DNA of 64,000 nt from an uncultured Oscillibacter sp. (GCA_910585245.1 CAJUCO010000003.1:62001-126000), one strand, 5' to 3'. Shown: positions 17,697 through 27,250, counted from the first letter of the stretch. A program made the numbers and translations. Notes: generated from the letters alone by a model not told the origin.

Positions 17697-19119
17697 TGAT
17701 ACTGTTCTTCCCTTCAAAGATTTTGGGGAACACCTCGGTCAGCGTGACTGGGCGGTCCATCCGCCGTACGGCCACCCGGGTGGGTTTCAGCTCGTTCCGG
17801 GTTAGAATCTGGGAGACGGCGTCCCCGATTTGCTTGGAGAAGGGGGCCGCCTTGTCCGGGCAGGCGATCTGGACGTCCACATCGGTTCCCTGAGCGGTGA
17901 GGATGACGTCGAAAAGGCCCAGGGACTGAACGTCCATTTTGAAGAGAAAACGCATGGTGTTCTTCCCGCCGCCTCCGCCCCGGTTTTGCTCGTCCTCGGC
18001 GTTGGGGTCCACCCACAGCTCGGAAAACAGCATCCGCCCGTTCCACTCCAGGGGAAGAAGGTAGTGGTTGATGGGCATATAGACGCTCTCGTTTACCAGC
18101 ATGGCGGCAATGAGATTTTGGAAGGCCTGCTGCACCTCGGCGTTGCCCTCTCCCCGGAAGGCCCGGGCCGCGGCGGCGGCCAGCTGGTTGGAAAACTGGA
18201 TGGCGCTGGCGCTGTCGCCCCCGCCTCCCCGGCTTTTGAGAAGCAGCAACAAAGACTCGTCGTCGATGCCCCCCAGCTGCCCTTTCAGGGTGCCGTAACC
18301 GCTGAGCTGGTGGAAGCCCTCCAGCAGCTTTTCCTCCGAACCGTTTTCATACCGCGCCACATTCAGCGCCAGCATGGTCAAAAGGGCCCGGGGCGTCCCC
18401 ATGTCGTGGGTTCTTTCCACATAGGAGGACATATAGGGGAAAATCTCCCGCTGGAGAAGCTGGAGGTTTCCCTGGCGGTTTCCCGAGGCAATGCCGTTTT
18501 GGAGTTGAGCCGTCAGGTCCCGGAGTTTTTCCGCCCAGCTGGCGGGCATGGCGTCCGCCATGGACTGGAGGTCCCGGAGGAGGTTGCCCTCGATATGGCT
18601 GGTGGAGTCAAAATCCACATAGGCTTTTAAAAATTGCAGGATATCCGTCCGCACCCCGTTGGAGGCGGCCCGGTCATAGGCGTTGCGGAGCAGGGCGAAA
18701 AGAGCCCCGCCAAAGCGAGTGCCGGTTTTGAACTGCCCCTGAAGGAAGTTCAAAAGCTGGCTCTCGTCCATCCGCAGCATCTCCAGAAGGCGGCCCATCT
18801 CCTCGGCGATGCCGGCGCTAAGGCCCGAAGAGACGACAATGCCCCCCATCCCCGAGAAGATGCGGGAGAGACTTTCCGCCAGACTGGGGGTGTCCCGCAG
18901 GCGCTGGAGGAAGGTTTGAAAATTGGAGTCGTAACGGATGCCGCCGTCCCCTTGCAGGTTGCTGTCTTGCTGTTCCGTCCGTCCGTCGGCGCGGACGACC
19001 TTACTGGGATCGGTGACGTTTTGTATTTGCGGATTGTCCGGGGAGACGGTGATATTCCGGTTGACTGTGGTTTTGTCATAACCGGGTACCGGGTTGGTGG
19101 CACCGAGCAGATCAGGCAT
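17683..19119 (-). CDS. YlqG-like protein, possibly hook-length-control-like
   Basis: 478-aa, mostly helical protein with no signal peptide. The C-terminal 130 residues form a beta-rich domain (MRFLFKMDVQSLGLFDVIL) resembling the C-terminal fold of FliK-type proteins. Directly after it comes the FlhB C-terminal homologue, the same pairing as ylqG-ylqH of Bacillus. FliK C-domains interact with FlhB C-domains, so the pair may act in export switching. That role is inferred from order and fold, not from a definite family match. Start ATG 19119 lies 6 nt after GAGGTG. It is divergent from cheA with a 95-nt gap. Confidence 0.6.
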   Translation of the reverse strand: MPDLLGATNPVPGYDKTTVNRNITVSPDNPQIQNVTDPSKVVRADGRTEQQDSNLQGDGGIRYDSNFQTFLQRLRDTPSLAESLSRIFSGMGGIVVSSGLSAGIAEEMGRLLEMLRMDESQLLNFLQGQFKTGTRFGGALFALLRNAYDRAASNGVRTDILQFLKAYVDFDSTSHIEGNLLRDLQSMADAMPASWAEKLRDLTAQLQNGIASGNRQGNLQLLQREIFPYMSSYVERTHDMGTPRALLTMLALNVARYENGSEEKLLEGFHQLSGYGTLKGQLGGIDDESLLLLLKSRGGGGDSASAIQFSNQLAAAAARAFRGEGNAEVQQAFQNLIAAMLVNESVYMPINHYLLPLEWNGRMLFSELWVDPNAEDEQNRGGGGGKNTMRFLFKMDVQSLGLFDVILTAQGTDVDVQIACPDKAAPFSKQIGDAVSQILTRNELKPTRVAVRRMDRPVTLTEVFPKIFEGKNSINVKI

Positions 19120-19214
19120 TCATGACACCTCACAGAAAAAACTTGCCGCCGCTACTTATTTTTTTAGCGCAACAGGTCGATAGTAATGAAAAAGGCTGAT
19201 AAGGTGGTGTTTTC

Positions 19215-21311
19215 GTGAGCAACAATGATATCTTAGATATGTACATCTATGAAACCAATACGCTTCTTGAGCAGCTGGAGAGCATTGTTCTGGACGCGGA
19301 AAAGGAAAATACATTCTCTCAAGACAACGTCAATGAGATCTTCCGCATCATGCATACCATCAAGGGTTCTTCCGCCATGATGGAATTCGACACACTGGCC
19401 CGGGTCTCCCACCGCATTGAGGATATGTTCTTCCTTATCCGGGAGGGCACGATGTCCGTGGTGAAGGACGAGGACCGTCCGGCGCTCTTTGACGTGATGC
19501 TTCACTCCGTAGACTACTTCCGGGAGGAAATGGAGAAGGTGGAAGCAGAACAGCCCCTTAATGAAGATGTCGACAGTTTCCTTGGAAATATTAATAGTTT
19601 AATCGCCAAAATTAAGGGGGAAGAAATTCCAGCGGAACCCGCCCCCAAGGCGGCGGCCCCCGCCCCCGCCCAGGAGGCGGCCCCGGCGGCCCCCGTTCCC
19701 GCCCAGACCACGGAGGGCAGCGCCGATTTTCCCTATGGCCTGCGGGTCTTTTTTGACGAGGGCTGCGGCATGGAGAATCTCCGGGCCTTTATGCTGGTCA
19801 CCTCTGTCCAGGGTTTTTGCGCCGACGCGGACTTCACATATCAGCCCGCCGGCGTGGACGCGGACCCCGCCCTGTCCGAGGTGGTGATTGAGCACGGCTT
19901 CCTCCTCCAGTTCCGCAGCGAGGCGGACCGGGCCAGGGCCGTGCCCATCGTCATGACCGCCGGGTCCGTCCACTCCTACGAGGAGCAAAATTACGTTCCC
20001 GCCCCGCCGCCGCCTCCGGCGGAACCGGCTCCCGCCGCACATGAGGCGGCCCCCGCCGCCCAGAAGGCCCCCTCCGCCGCTCCGGCCGCCCAGTCCGGGG
20101 CCCAGCAGCACCAGCAGGGTCAGGGGCAGAAGGAGAGCCTCATCAGCGTGGGCCTCAGCAAGCTGGACCAGCTCTCCGCCATCGTGGGCGAGATTGTCAT
20201 CACGGAGGCCATGGTCACCGCCTCTCCGGATCTCAAGGGGCTGCATCTGGACGCCTTCTCCAAGTCCGCCCGGCAGCTGCGCAAGCTCACCGACGAGCTC
20301 CAGGACGTGTCCATGTCCCTGCGGATGATTCCGGTGTCCAACACCTTCCAGAAGATGAACCGCATCGTTCGGGATATGTGTAAAAAGCTCAATAAACAGG
20401 TGAAACTCACCCTGGTGGGAGAGAACACCGAGGTGGACAAGACCATTGTGGACTCCATCGGCGACCCCATTATGCACATGGTCCGAAATTCCATGGACCA
20501 CGGTATTGAGGAAAACGTGGAGGACCGCATCGCCGCCGGAAAGGACCCGGTGGGCGAGATTCTGCTCTCCGCTCAGGACACCGGCAGCGAGGTCATTATC
20601 CAAATTTCCGACGACGGCGCGGGAGTCAACGACGAGGCCGTGCTGGCCAAGGCCATCCGAAACGGCATCGCCTCCCCGGATGTGGAATACTCCCATAAGG
20701 AAATCCTGAATTTCCTCATGGCTCCCGGCTTTTCCACCAACCAGCAGGTGACGGAGTTCTCCGGCCGGGGCGTGGGCATGGACGTGGTGAAAAGCGGCGT
20801 GGAGAGCCTGGGCGGCTCCGTCAGCATCACCAGCGAACAGGGCCGGGGCATGACCACCATCATGCGCATCCCCTTGACCATGGCCATCATGGACGGAATG
20901 GAAGTCTCTGTGGGGAACTCCATTTTCACCATCCCCATCAACAACATCCGCTCCAGTATCAAACTCACCGAAGCGGACATTCTCCACGACTCCGTCAACG
21001 GTGAAATGGTGAAAATGCTGGACGGGTACTATCCCGTCATCCGGGCCCGGGACTTCTATAACCTTCCCGGCGGCGCGGAGAAAATTGAAGAAGGTATTCT
21101 GATGTGGCTGGAGTCCGGCGATTGCTCCTACTGCCTGTTTGTTGACGAGCTTCTGGGCGAACAGCAGATCGTCGTCAAGCCCTTGCCCTCCTATGTCAAC
21201 AATTTTGACATCAAAAACTATGGAATCACCGGATGCAGTATCCTGGGAGACGGCAACATCAGCATCATCCTTGACGCGGGCGGCCTCTATGCGGCGGCCC
21301 GGAATATGTGA
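19215..21311 (+). CDS. cheA: Chemotaxis histidine kinase CheA
   Basis: 698-aa CheA. The P1 Hpt domain carries the phospho-accepting His47 in MHTIKGSSAM. A P2-type CheY-binding domain (about residues 172-260) is bounded by Ala/Pro-rich linkers. The P3 dimerisation helices follow, then the P4 kinase domain with N-box HMVRNSMDHGIE, G1 motif DDGAGV and G2 motif GRGVGMDVV, and a C-terminal CheW-like P5 domain. The GTG start follows AAGGTGG. It is first in cheA-cheW-cheR-cheB. Chemoreceptor signals set its autophosphorylation rate and it phosphorylates CheY (not in this window) and CheB. Confidence 0.98.
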   Translation: MSNNDILDMYIYETNTLLEQLESIVLDAEKENTFSQDNVNEIFRIMHTIKGSSAMMEFDTLARVSHRIEDMFFLIREGTMSVVKDEDRPALFDVMLHSVDYFREEMEKVEAEQPLNEDVDSFLGNINSLIAKIKGEEIPAEPAPKAAAPAPAQEAAPAAPVPAQTTEGSADFPYGLRVFFDEGCGMENLRAFMLVTSVQGFCADADFTYQPAGVDADPALSEVVIEHGFLLQFRSEADRARAVPIVMTAGSVHSYEEQNYVPAPPPPPAEPAPAAHEAAPAAQKAPSAAPAAQSGAQQHQQGQGQKESLISVGLSKLDQLSAIVGEIVITEAMVTASPDLKGLHLDAFSKSARQLRKLTDELQDVSMSLRMIPVSNTFQKMNRIVRDMCKKLNKQVKLTLVGENTEVDKTIVDSIGDPIMHMVRNSMDHGIEENVEDRIAAGKDPVGEILLSAQDTGSEVIIQISDDGAGVNDEAVLAKAIRNGIASPDVEYSHKEILNFLMAPGFSTNQQVTEFSGRGVGMDVVKSGVESLGGSVSITSEQGRGMTTIMRIPLTMAIMDGMEVSVGNSIFTIPINNIRSSIKLTEADILHDSVNGEMVKMLDGYYPVIRARDFYNLPGGAEKIEEGILMWLESGDCSYCLFVDELLGEQQIVVKPLPSYVNNFDIKNYGITGCSILGDGNISIILDAGGLYAAARNM

Positions 21312-21334
21312 GCGCCAAAGGAGGGAAACACGCA

Positions 21335-21829
21335 ATGAGTAACGAAAACGTTTTGTTCCAGGTGGAGGAAGAGGAGCTGGAGCACTCCGTTCAGGAGGAC
21401 GAGAGCGCAGGTATCCGGAAATACCTCATCTTCACGGTGGACAATTTGAAAATCGGCATCGACGCCGAGCAGGTGGTGGAGCTGCTCAACGGCTATTCCG
21501 CCACGTATTTGCCCATGATGCCGGACTATATCCTTGGCATCTTCAATATGCGCGGACAGATCATTCCCATCATGGACATTCGCCTCCGCCTGGGGAAGCC
21601 TCCCCTGGAGGAGGGCATCCTGATTGTGATTGACTACAACAACAACCAGTTGGGAATTCAGGTGGACTCCGTGGATTTGATGTTGGATATCCCGGTGGAG
21701 AGCATCGTTCCCATCCCCTCTCAAAGCGCCCAGAAACTGGTCTCCGGTATGTGCACGCTGCCCGACGGTTCCGGCACCATGCTGGTGCTGGACTGCGAGC
21801 AGCTGATCGCCCACGGGTACGGCGACTGA
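21335..21829 (+). CDS. cheW: Chemotaxis adaptor CheW
   Basis: 164-aa protein made of one CheW beta-barrel domain (YLIFTVDNLKIGIDAEQV, then ILGIFNMRGQIIPIMDIRL). It couples chemoreceptors to CheA. An acidic 25-residue leader precedes the domain. The start at 21335 follows AAAGGAGGG. A slightly longer in-frame start at 21308 would overlap cheA and lacks a good ribosome-binding site. Third-party partners are the adjacent CheA and the chemoreceptor at 100-1890. Confidence 0.95.
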   Translation: MSNENVLFQVEEEELEHSVQEDESAGIRKYLIFTVDNLKIGIDAEQVVELLNGYSATYLPMMPDYILGIFNMRGQIIPIMDIRLRLGKPPLEEGILIVIDYNNNQLGIQVDSVDLMLDIPVESIVPIPSQSAQKLVSGMCTLPDGSGTMLVLDCEQLIAHGYGD

Positions 21830-21860
21830 TTTTTCAGGACAAAGCGGTGAACGAATAATT

Positions 21861-22697
21861 ATGGATACGGAAATCAATGCCGGCGGCGCCTTCGGCCCCA
21901 TGACGATCTCGGATGCGGATTTCAAGCGGATGGCGAACTTCATCCAGTCCAGCTACGGCATCGACTTGAGCCAGAAGAAGCAGCTTATCACCAGCCGCCT
22001 CTCCCCGGCCCTGAAAAAGCTGGGCTACAATACCTTTTCCGACTTTGTCAACCACCTTCTGGACAAGAAGGAAAACGACGAGGTCACCCTGGTGCTGAAC
22101 AAGCTGACCACCAACTACACCTTCTTCATGCGGGAGAAGGAGCACCTGGATTATTTTTGCAACAACATCATCCCGGAGATTGTCCGCCGCCACGAGCGGG
22201 ACAAAACTCTGGCCATCTGGAGCGCGGGCTGCTCCAGCGGGGAGGAGCCCTATAACATCACCATGTTCCTCTACGACTATTTGGGCTCCAGGGCCAAGGA
22301 GTGGGACACCCGCATCCTGGCCACCGACATCTCTGCCCAGGCGCTCTCCAGCGCCCGGCGGGGGACCTATAACCTGCCGGATACCATTCCGGCGGACTGG
22401 AAGCGAAAGTATTTCACCCCGGGCCGGGACGGCACTCACACGGTGTCCCCCGCCGTGAAGAACAACGTGATTTTCCAGACCTTCAACCTGATGGACCCCA
22501 TCCGCTTCCGCCGGAAGTTCGATGTGATCTTCTGCCGGAATGTCATGATTTACTTTGACCAGCCCACCAAGGACGCCCTGGTGCGCCGTTTTTACGACGC
22601 CACGGTTCCCGGCGGATATCTGCTGATCAGCGCCTCGGAGAACCTGAGCCAGAACGCGCCCTATCGCCGTTTGGCGACGGCGACCTTCCAAAAATAA
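21861..22697 (+). CDS. cheR: Chemotaxis protein methyltransferase CheR
   Basis: 278-aa SAM-dependent methyltransferase that methylates glutamates of chemoreceptors. The N-terminal helical domain (about residues 10-75) is followed by the catalytic domain with the SAM-binding motif SAGCSSGEEPYNI, ATDISAQALSSAR and the FCRNVMIYF segment typical of CheR. The start has only a weak ribosome-binding site (GCGGTGAA), so coupling to cheW 31 nt upstream is plausible. It opposes the methylesterase CheB encoded next. Confidence 0.96.
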   Translation: MDTEINAGGAFGPMTISDADFKRMANFIQSSYGIDLSQKKQLITSRLSPALKKLGYNTFSDFVNHLLDKKENDEVTLVLNKLTTNYTFFMREKEHLDYFCNNIIPEIVRRHERDKTLAIWSAGCSSGEEPYNITMFLYDYLGSRAKEWDTRILATDISAQALSSARRGTYNLPDTIPADWKRKYFTPGRDGTHTVSPAVKNNVIFQTFNLMDPIRFRRKFDVIFCRNVMIYFDQPTKDALVRRFYDATVPGGYLLISASENLSQNAPYRRLATATFQK

Positions 22698-22718
22698 GAA
22701 GGAGGTGGTTCCCTCACA

Positions 22719-23762
22719 ATGGAACTGGGGAAAAAGATCCGCGTGATGGTGGTGGACGACTCCGTCCTGGCCCGAAACCTCATTATCCAGGGCCTCTCGG
22801 CCCATCCCAGGATGGAGGTTGTCGGGTATGCCATCAACACTCTGGATGCGAAACAAAAGATGCCCCGCCTGAGACCGGACGTGGTAACCATGGATGTGGA
22901 AATGCCGGGACAAAGCGGCATTGACTTTTTGAAAGAGTACCTGCCCACCCACCCGGTGCCGGTAATTCTGGTGTCCTCTTTGAACCTGAAGGTCTTCGAC
23001 GCGCTGAACGCCGGCGCGGTGGACTTCGTCCGCAAGCCGGACGTTCAGGAGAGCAAGGAGGTCTTCATTACCAACCTCACCCAGAAGGTGCTGGTGGCCT
23101 CCATGGCCAGAGTCCGGCCCTCTATGCCTTTGCGCAGCGAGTCTGTGGCCGTCGCCACGCCCAACCTGGGGAACGGCTTGGCCTTGGACCGGGTGCTGGT
23201 GGGCCTGGGGGCCTCCACGGGAGGCACGGAGGCAACGCTGGAGGTTATGCGCCGTTTGCCGGCGGACATTCCGCCCATGGTCATCGTCCAGCATATGCCA
23301 AAGGGATTCACCCAGATGTACGCGGACCGTCTGAACCGCATCTGCAAGATGGAGGTGCGGGAGGCCAAAAACGGCGACGAGCTTCACCGGGGACTGGCCC
23401 TGGTGGCCCCGGCGGATTTGCAGTGCCGGGTGGTTCGCATCGGGGAGAAGTACACCGTCTCCTGCACGCAAGGGGAGAAGGTCAGCGGCCACCGCCCTTC
23501 GGTGGACGCCATGTTTCACTCCATGGCGGAGGTGGTTCGGTGCAAAATGGTGGGCATCATCATGACCGGCATGGGCCAGGACGGCGCGGCGGGTCTTCTG
23601 GAGATGCGGAAGAAGGGGGCCTATACCATCGGCCAGGACAAAGAGTCCAGCGTGGTGTATGGAATGCCCATGGTAGCCAATGACATTGGCGCCGTTTGCA
23701 TTCAGGCGTCCTGCGACAACGTGGCAAACGTGCTGCTCCGGCACTTGAAGACGCTGCACTGA
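22719..23762 (+). CDS. cheB: Chemotaxis response regulator and methylesterase CheB
   Basis: 347-aa CheB. The receiver domain has the acidic pair in VVDDS and phospho-acceptor Asp59 in VTMDVEMPG. After a linker, the methylesterase domain carries the catalytic Ser in GASTGGTEA, His in VQHMPKGF and Asp in TGMGQDGAAG. It removes receptor methyl groups after phosphorylation by CheA. AAGGAGGTGG precedes the start, 21 nt after cheR. A strong terminator follows, closing the cheAWRB operon. Confidence 0.97.
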   Translation: MELGKKIRVMVVDDSVLARNLIIQGLSAHPRMEVVGYAINTLDAKQKMPRLRPDVVTMDVEMPGQSGIDFLKEYLPTHPVPVILVSSLNLKVFDALNAGAVDFVRKPDVQESKEVFITNLTQKVLVASMARVRPSMPLRSESVAVATPNLGNGLALDRVLVGLGASTGGTEATLEVMRRLPADIPPMVIVQHMPKGFTQMYADRLNRICKMEVREAKNGDELHRGLALVAPADLQCRVVRIGEKYTVSCTQGEKVSGHRPSVDAMFHSMAEVVRCKMVGIIMTGMGQDGAAGLLEMRKKGAYTIGQDKESSVVYGMPMVANDIGAVCIQASCDNVANVLLRHLKTLH

Positions 23763-23771
23763 ATTTTAAGA

Positions 23772-23810
23772 GCGTCCCCCGTCTCCGAGAGGAGGCGGGG
23801 GACGTTTTTT
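23772..23810 (+). terminator. Rho-independent terminator after cheB
   Basis: GC-rich stem (23772-23786 with 23791-23804), 4-nt loop GAGA, followed directly by six T residues at 23805-23810. It separates the cheAWRB operon from the flgM operon. Confidence 0.92.
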
Positions 23811-23878
23811 CCGGGTGAAAACCGGCCTTGCGGTTCTTTTGTTTCTCCGGAAATCAAGAAAATTCTCCCTACTGTTCT

Positions 23879-23904
23879 TAACTTTCCTGTCGTTTTGCCG
23901 ATAT
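23879..23904 (+). promoter_or_regulatory. Sigma-D (sigma-28) type promoter of the flgM operon
   Basis: GCCGATAT at 23897-23904 matches the Bacillus sigma-D -10 element exactly. TAAC at 23879-23882 is a one-mismatch -35 (consensus TAAA) with 14-nt spacing. It lies 54 nt before flgM. Autoregulation follows if FlgM holds sigma-D, as known for this family. Confidence 0.8.
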
Positions 23905-23957
23905 GAATAGTGAAGTGAAATGAAGTGAACGGCTGTCATGAGCAAAGGATGTGAGTT

Positions 23958-24266
23958 ATGATGTTGACTTCTGCCGGTTCCGGCCCCATCTCTTCCATTG
24001 GCCGGACAAAAACCTATTACCCTGCCCAGAAGCGAGGGGGGGCTGCCCAGGCGGTTCCCGGGCACAATTACGATTCCGCCGACTTTTCCGCCCCTGCGGG
24101 CCGGAGAAGTTTCCAGATGGAAATGGTCAGCCGCCTCTCTCAGGAGGTGCGGACCGCCACCACCACCGGCGATATTCAGGAACTTCGCCAGGAGGTGTCC
24201 GCCGGAGAGTACCGCCCGGACCCCATGGCCATTGCGGGGCGAATGCTGCTGATGGTGGAGGAGTAA
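23958..24266 (+). CDS. flgM: Anti-sigma-28 factor FlgM
   Basis: 102-aa protein whose C-terminal half has the FlgM signature: a helix with LRQEVSAGEY, then DPMAIAGRMLLMVEE. The N-terminal half is low-complexity and probably disordered, as in other FlgM proteins. FlgM holds the flagellar sigma factor until the hook is complete and FlgM is exported. A sigma-D-type promoter lies directly upstream. The gene heads the flgM-flgN-flgK-flgL order seen in Bacillus. Two adjacent ATGs (23958 and 23961) are possible starts. Confidence 0.9.
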   Translation: MMLTSAGSGPISSIGRTKTYYPAQKRGGAAQAVPGHNYDSADFSAPAGRRSFQMEMVSRLSQEVRTATTTGDIQELRQEVSAGEYRPDPMAIAGRMLLMVEE

Positions 24267-24269
24267 GGC

Positions 24270-24752
24270 ATGGATGAGTTATACCGTTCTTATCTGGGCT
24301 TTCTTACTTCCATGAGCCGGGGGCTGGAGAGCCTGACGGCCCTGAACGAGAAAAAACTGGCCGCCGCCCAGCAGGATGACCTGATGACGTTGAACGAACT
24401 TTTAAACCAGGAACAGGCCCAGGCGCTGAACTTCCGGGGCCTGGAGCTGACGCGAGATAAGCTGCTGCCCCAATTGGGGCTGGTGAACGTGCCCCTTTTG
24501 AAAGTTCCCGACCGCTTCCCCCCCGCCATGCAGGCGGAGGCCCGGCAGGTGGTGGAGGAACTTCGAAACCGCTATGTGGCCTTCCGGCAGGCCGCCGGGA
24601 AGACCCGGACCCTTTTGGAACAGAACCTCCATGAGGTGGAGACCATTATCACCAAGCTGGGGGGCTCCGCCGCAGAGCAGGCGGGCCCCGGCTATGGCAA
24701 GGGAATGGAGAGCGCCCCGCCGCCGTCTATGAAGACCGATTTCCGCGCCTGA
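24270..24752 (+). CDS. flgN: Flagellar export chaperone FlgN
   Basis: 160-aa helical protein of the FlgN family (long antiparallel helices with many Leu/Gln, for example LNELLNQEQAQALNFRGLE). FlgN binds the C-termini of FlgK and FlgL before export, and both substrates are encoded next. The start is 3 nt after flgM with GGAGGAG upstream. The last 25 residues are a Pro/Gly-rich tail. Confidence 0.9.
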   Translation: MDELYRSYLGFLTSMSRGLESLTALNEKKLAAAQQDDLMTLNELLNQEQAQALNFRGLELTRDKLLPQLGLVNVPLLKVPDRFPPAMQAEARQVVEELRNRYVAFRQAAGKTRTLLEQNLHEVETIITKLGGSAAEQAGPGYGKGMESAPPPSMKTDFRA

Positions 24753-24781
24753 CACCCGAAGACGAAAAGGAGTATTTTCAT

Positions 24782-27232
24782 ATGGGCATTGGTACCTTTG
24801 GTTCCTTCACCCAGGCCCGGCTGGCGATTTACGCGGCCCAGACCGGCCTGACCGTGACGGGCAACAATATTTCGAATATCAACACCCCCGGATACACCCG
24901 CCAGCGGCTAAACCAGGTGAGCCTTTACGCCAACGGGGCGGACCGATATTATGCGGAGGGCGACATCCGCGTGGGCCAGGGCGCTCTGGTAAAGAGCCTC
25001 TCCCAGATTCGCAGTCCCTATCTGGATATCCGTTTTCGGACGGAGAGCGCCAAGGTGGGCTTTATGGACGCCCGGCTCAGCGGCCTGCAACAGATCGCCG
25101 ATATTCTGGACGAAGTGGGCAAGGGCGACGAGAGCAAAGGCGAAGGGGGCTTCGGTATTCTGGGCCTGGACTTTGGCAAGCTGGCGGCGGCCCTCCGGGA
25201 CATGGAGGACCAGACCGGACACCAGGAGTACGACAAAACCTTCCGTCAGATTGCCAGCAACCTGATCACAAAATTTAACTCCTACGCCAACAAACTGGAA
25301 GACGTAAAAAAGAACACGGTGGACCAGTTGAAGGCGAATGTCCGGGATATCAATAACTACCTGACCACCATCCGCTCCTTAAACGAGGAGATCCGCAAGA
25401 GCGAAATCCACGGAGACCCCGCCCTGGAGCTTCGGGACAAACGGAACGTCCAACTGGATGAACTCTCCCAGCTGATCGATATCAACGTGGTCTATGGGGA
25501 GGAGGAAATCGCCGGAGGGCTGACGGTGGAGAAACTGACCGTCACGTTGGACAACGCCAACCCCGACAAAACGGTGCACACCGACGAGGCCTTGCTGATT
25601 GACGGCGTTTTCAGCGCGCAGCTCTCCTTTGGGACCCCGGCGCTGAACCCGGACTACGATCCGGAAGAGGCACAGAAGCGGCTGGACGCGGACCCGGACT
25701 ACGCGGCGAACAACCCGGACGAGTACGCCAAACTCACCAGCCAGTATCTGAAACAGGAAGACGACGGAAACGGGAACATCACGGAAACCCCGGTGGCCGA
25801 CATTCGAGACGCCACGATTTTGACGGATGACGACAACCCCTTCTACAAGTTGATGATCTCCGAGTTGACCAACAAAAAGGGAGATCTCTACATTGGCGGA
25901 ACCGCCTATACGGCGGAGGCGGTGGATGTGGCGGACATTGTGCTTCCCGCCGGCGTCACCTGGAACTCCAAGACCAACATTGCCATGGTGGAAGAAGCCA
26001 ATAAACCCGCCACAGGGGACACCACCGTCACAATTTACCGGCGCGAGCCGAAACTGGATGCCAACGGAAAGCCCATCAAACCCACGGGCCCCAATGACTA
26101 TACCTATACCAAACAGGTCTACGAGCGGATTATTACCAAGCCTGTATCGCTGGATGACAACGACATTACCGGCGAGCTCCAGGGTAACCGGGAGCTGCTG
26201 ACCGAGGCGGGTGAGTTCACGGACCTGGGTGTGATTGCGGATATGGACGAAGGCGCCGGCGGCAAGCGGGGCATTCTCTATTACCAGAAGGCCCTGGACC
26301 TGCTGGCCAACCAGTTTGCAAGCGTCCTCAACGAGGCGAACCAGGGCTTTTTGACGGACCCCAACGGCTACTACGTGGTGGCGGGCAAGAACGACGCGGG
26401 AGAGGAAATCGGTATCCCGCTGACCATCACCGTGAACGGAGCGGAGGAAAAAGTCCACAAGGACTGGGACAGCATGAGCGCGGGCGCTCAGACAGAGCTG
26501 AAAAACCAGACGGGATTGGCCGGGATGACCGACCAGGACTTGAAAGACGCGGGAATTACCGGCAAGGACATTTTGGATGCCTATCTCAAAGGGCAGACCT
26601 ACGACACGGCAGAGGAGAAATTCCTTCCTGAAAACCAGGAGGATACCACGGACGCGGCGGGCAACCCTGTGGCCGGTTGGGGACAAAACGCCAGGGGCAT
26701 CTTCAAAGGAGGCGTTCTTTTCAGTAACAATCCCGGAAACAACGACCCCTCTGAAATCACGGCCGCCAACATCTCCGTTTCAAATCTCTGGAACAAAACC
26801 AACAACCTTCTGGTGGCCAGCTTCACCTGCGTAGAGGGTACTACTACGCCCGCCTCCGGCGCCAGCGAGAGCATTACCCATATGCGCTATCTGCTGGAAC
26901 ACCAGGAATTTGAGTTCATTCCCACGTCCTTGAAGGGCTGTGAGGGCGCCAGCGACAAGCCCATGTTCGAGGGAACCTTCTTCCAGATGTGGAACGGCAT
27001 TGGCACGGATCTGGGCGAAGACACCACCCAAACCACTACCATGCTGGAGACCTATTATGAAAATGCCCTGTCCATTGACACGGACCGGGATTCCGTCTCT
27101 TCCGTGGATTTTAACGACGAAGCCATGAATTTGATGATGTATGCGAAATCCTATAACGCGGCCTGCCGCCTGATGACCACCATTGACAGCGTGCTGGATA
27201 AGCTCATCAACAACACCGGTATGACGACCTGA
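24782..27232 (+). CDS. flgK: Flagellar hook-associated protein 1 FlgK, enlarged
   Basis: Hook-filament junction protein. The conserved N-terminal D0 segment includes the flagellar rod/hook signature (TGNNISNINTPGYTRQRL) and a long D1 helix region. The C-terminal D0 segment ends with FNDEAMNLMMYAKSYNAACR and the final helix. At 816 aa it exceeds a typical FlgK (about 450-650 aa). The extra length lies in the acidic central part, about residues 260-650, including a DPDYAANNPDEY stretch. RBS AAAAGGAG precedes the start. FlgN encoded just upstream is the expected chaperone. Confidence 0.95.
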   Translation: MGIGTFGSFTQARLAIYAAQTGLTVTGNNISNINTPGYTRQRLNQVSLYANGADRYYAEGDIRVGQGALVKSLSQIRSPYLDIRFRTESAKVGFMDARLSGLQQIADILDEVGKGDESKGEGGFGILGLDFGKLAAALRDMEDQTGHQEYDKTFRQIASNLITKFNSYANKLEDVKKNTVDQLKANVRDINNYLTTIRSLNEEIRKSEIHGDPALELRDKRNVQLDELSQLIDINVVYGEEEIAGGLTVEKLTVTLDNANPDKTVHTDEALLIDGVFSAQLSFGTPALNPDYDPEEAQKRLDADPDYAANNPDEYAKLTSQYLKQEDDGNGNITETPVADIRDATILTDDDNPFYKLMISELTNKKGDLYIGGTAYTAEAVDVADIVLPAGVTWNSKTNIAMVEEANKPATGDTTVTIYRREPKLDANGKPIKPTGPNDYTYTKQVYERIITKPVSLDDNDITGELQGNRELLTEAGEFTDLGVIADMDEGAGGKRGILYYQKALDLLANQFASVLNEANQGFLTDPNGYYVVAGKNDAGEEIGIPLTITVNGAEEKVHKDWDSMSAGAQTELKNQTGLAGMTDQDLKDAGITGKDILDAYLKGQTYDTAEEKFLPENQEDTTDAAGNPVAGWGQNARGIFKGGVLFSNNPGNNDPSEITAANISVSNLWNKTNNLLVASFTCVEGTTTPASGASESITHMRYLLEHQEFEFIPTSLKGCEGASDKPMFEGTFFQMWNGIGTDLGEDTTQTTTMLETYYENALSIDTDRDSVSSVDFNDEAMNLMMYAKSYNAACRLMTTIDSVLDKLINNTGMTT

Positions 27233-27250
27233 TAAGAAGGAGGACGCCCC

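Noticed and set aside
19176..19183. GTCGATAG before cheA as a sigma-D -10
   Set aside because: No TAAA-like element 14-16 nt upstream; too weak to call.
21834..23759. 641-codon minus-strand frame opposite cheR and cheB
   Set aside because: Both plus-strand genes have complete catalytic motifs; the antisense translation is His/Gly/Asp-rich noise.
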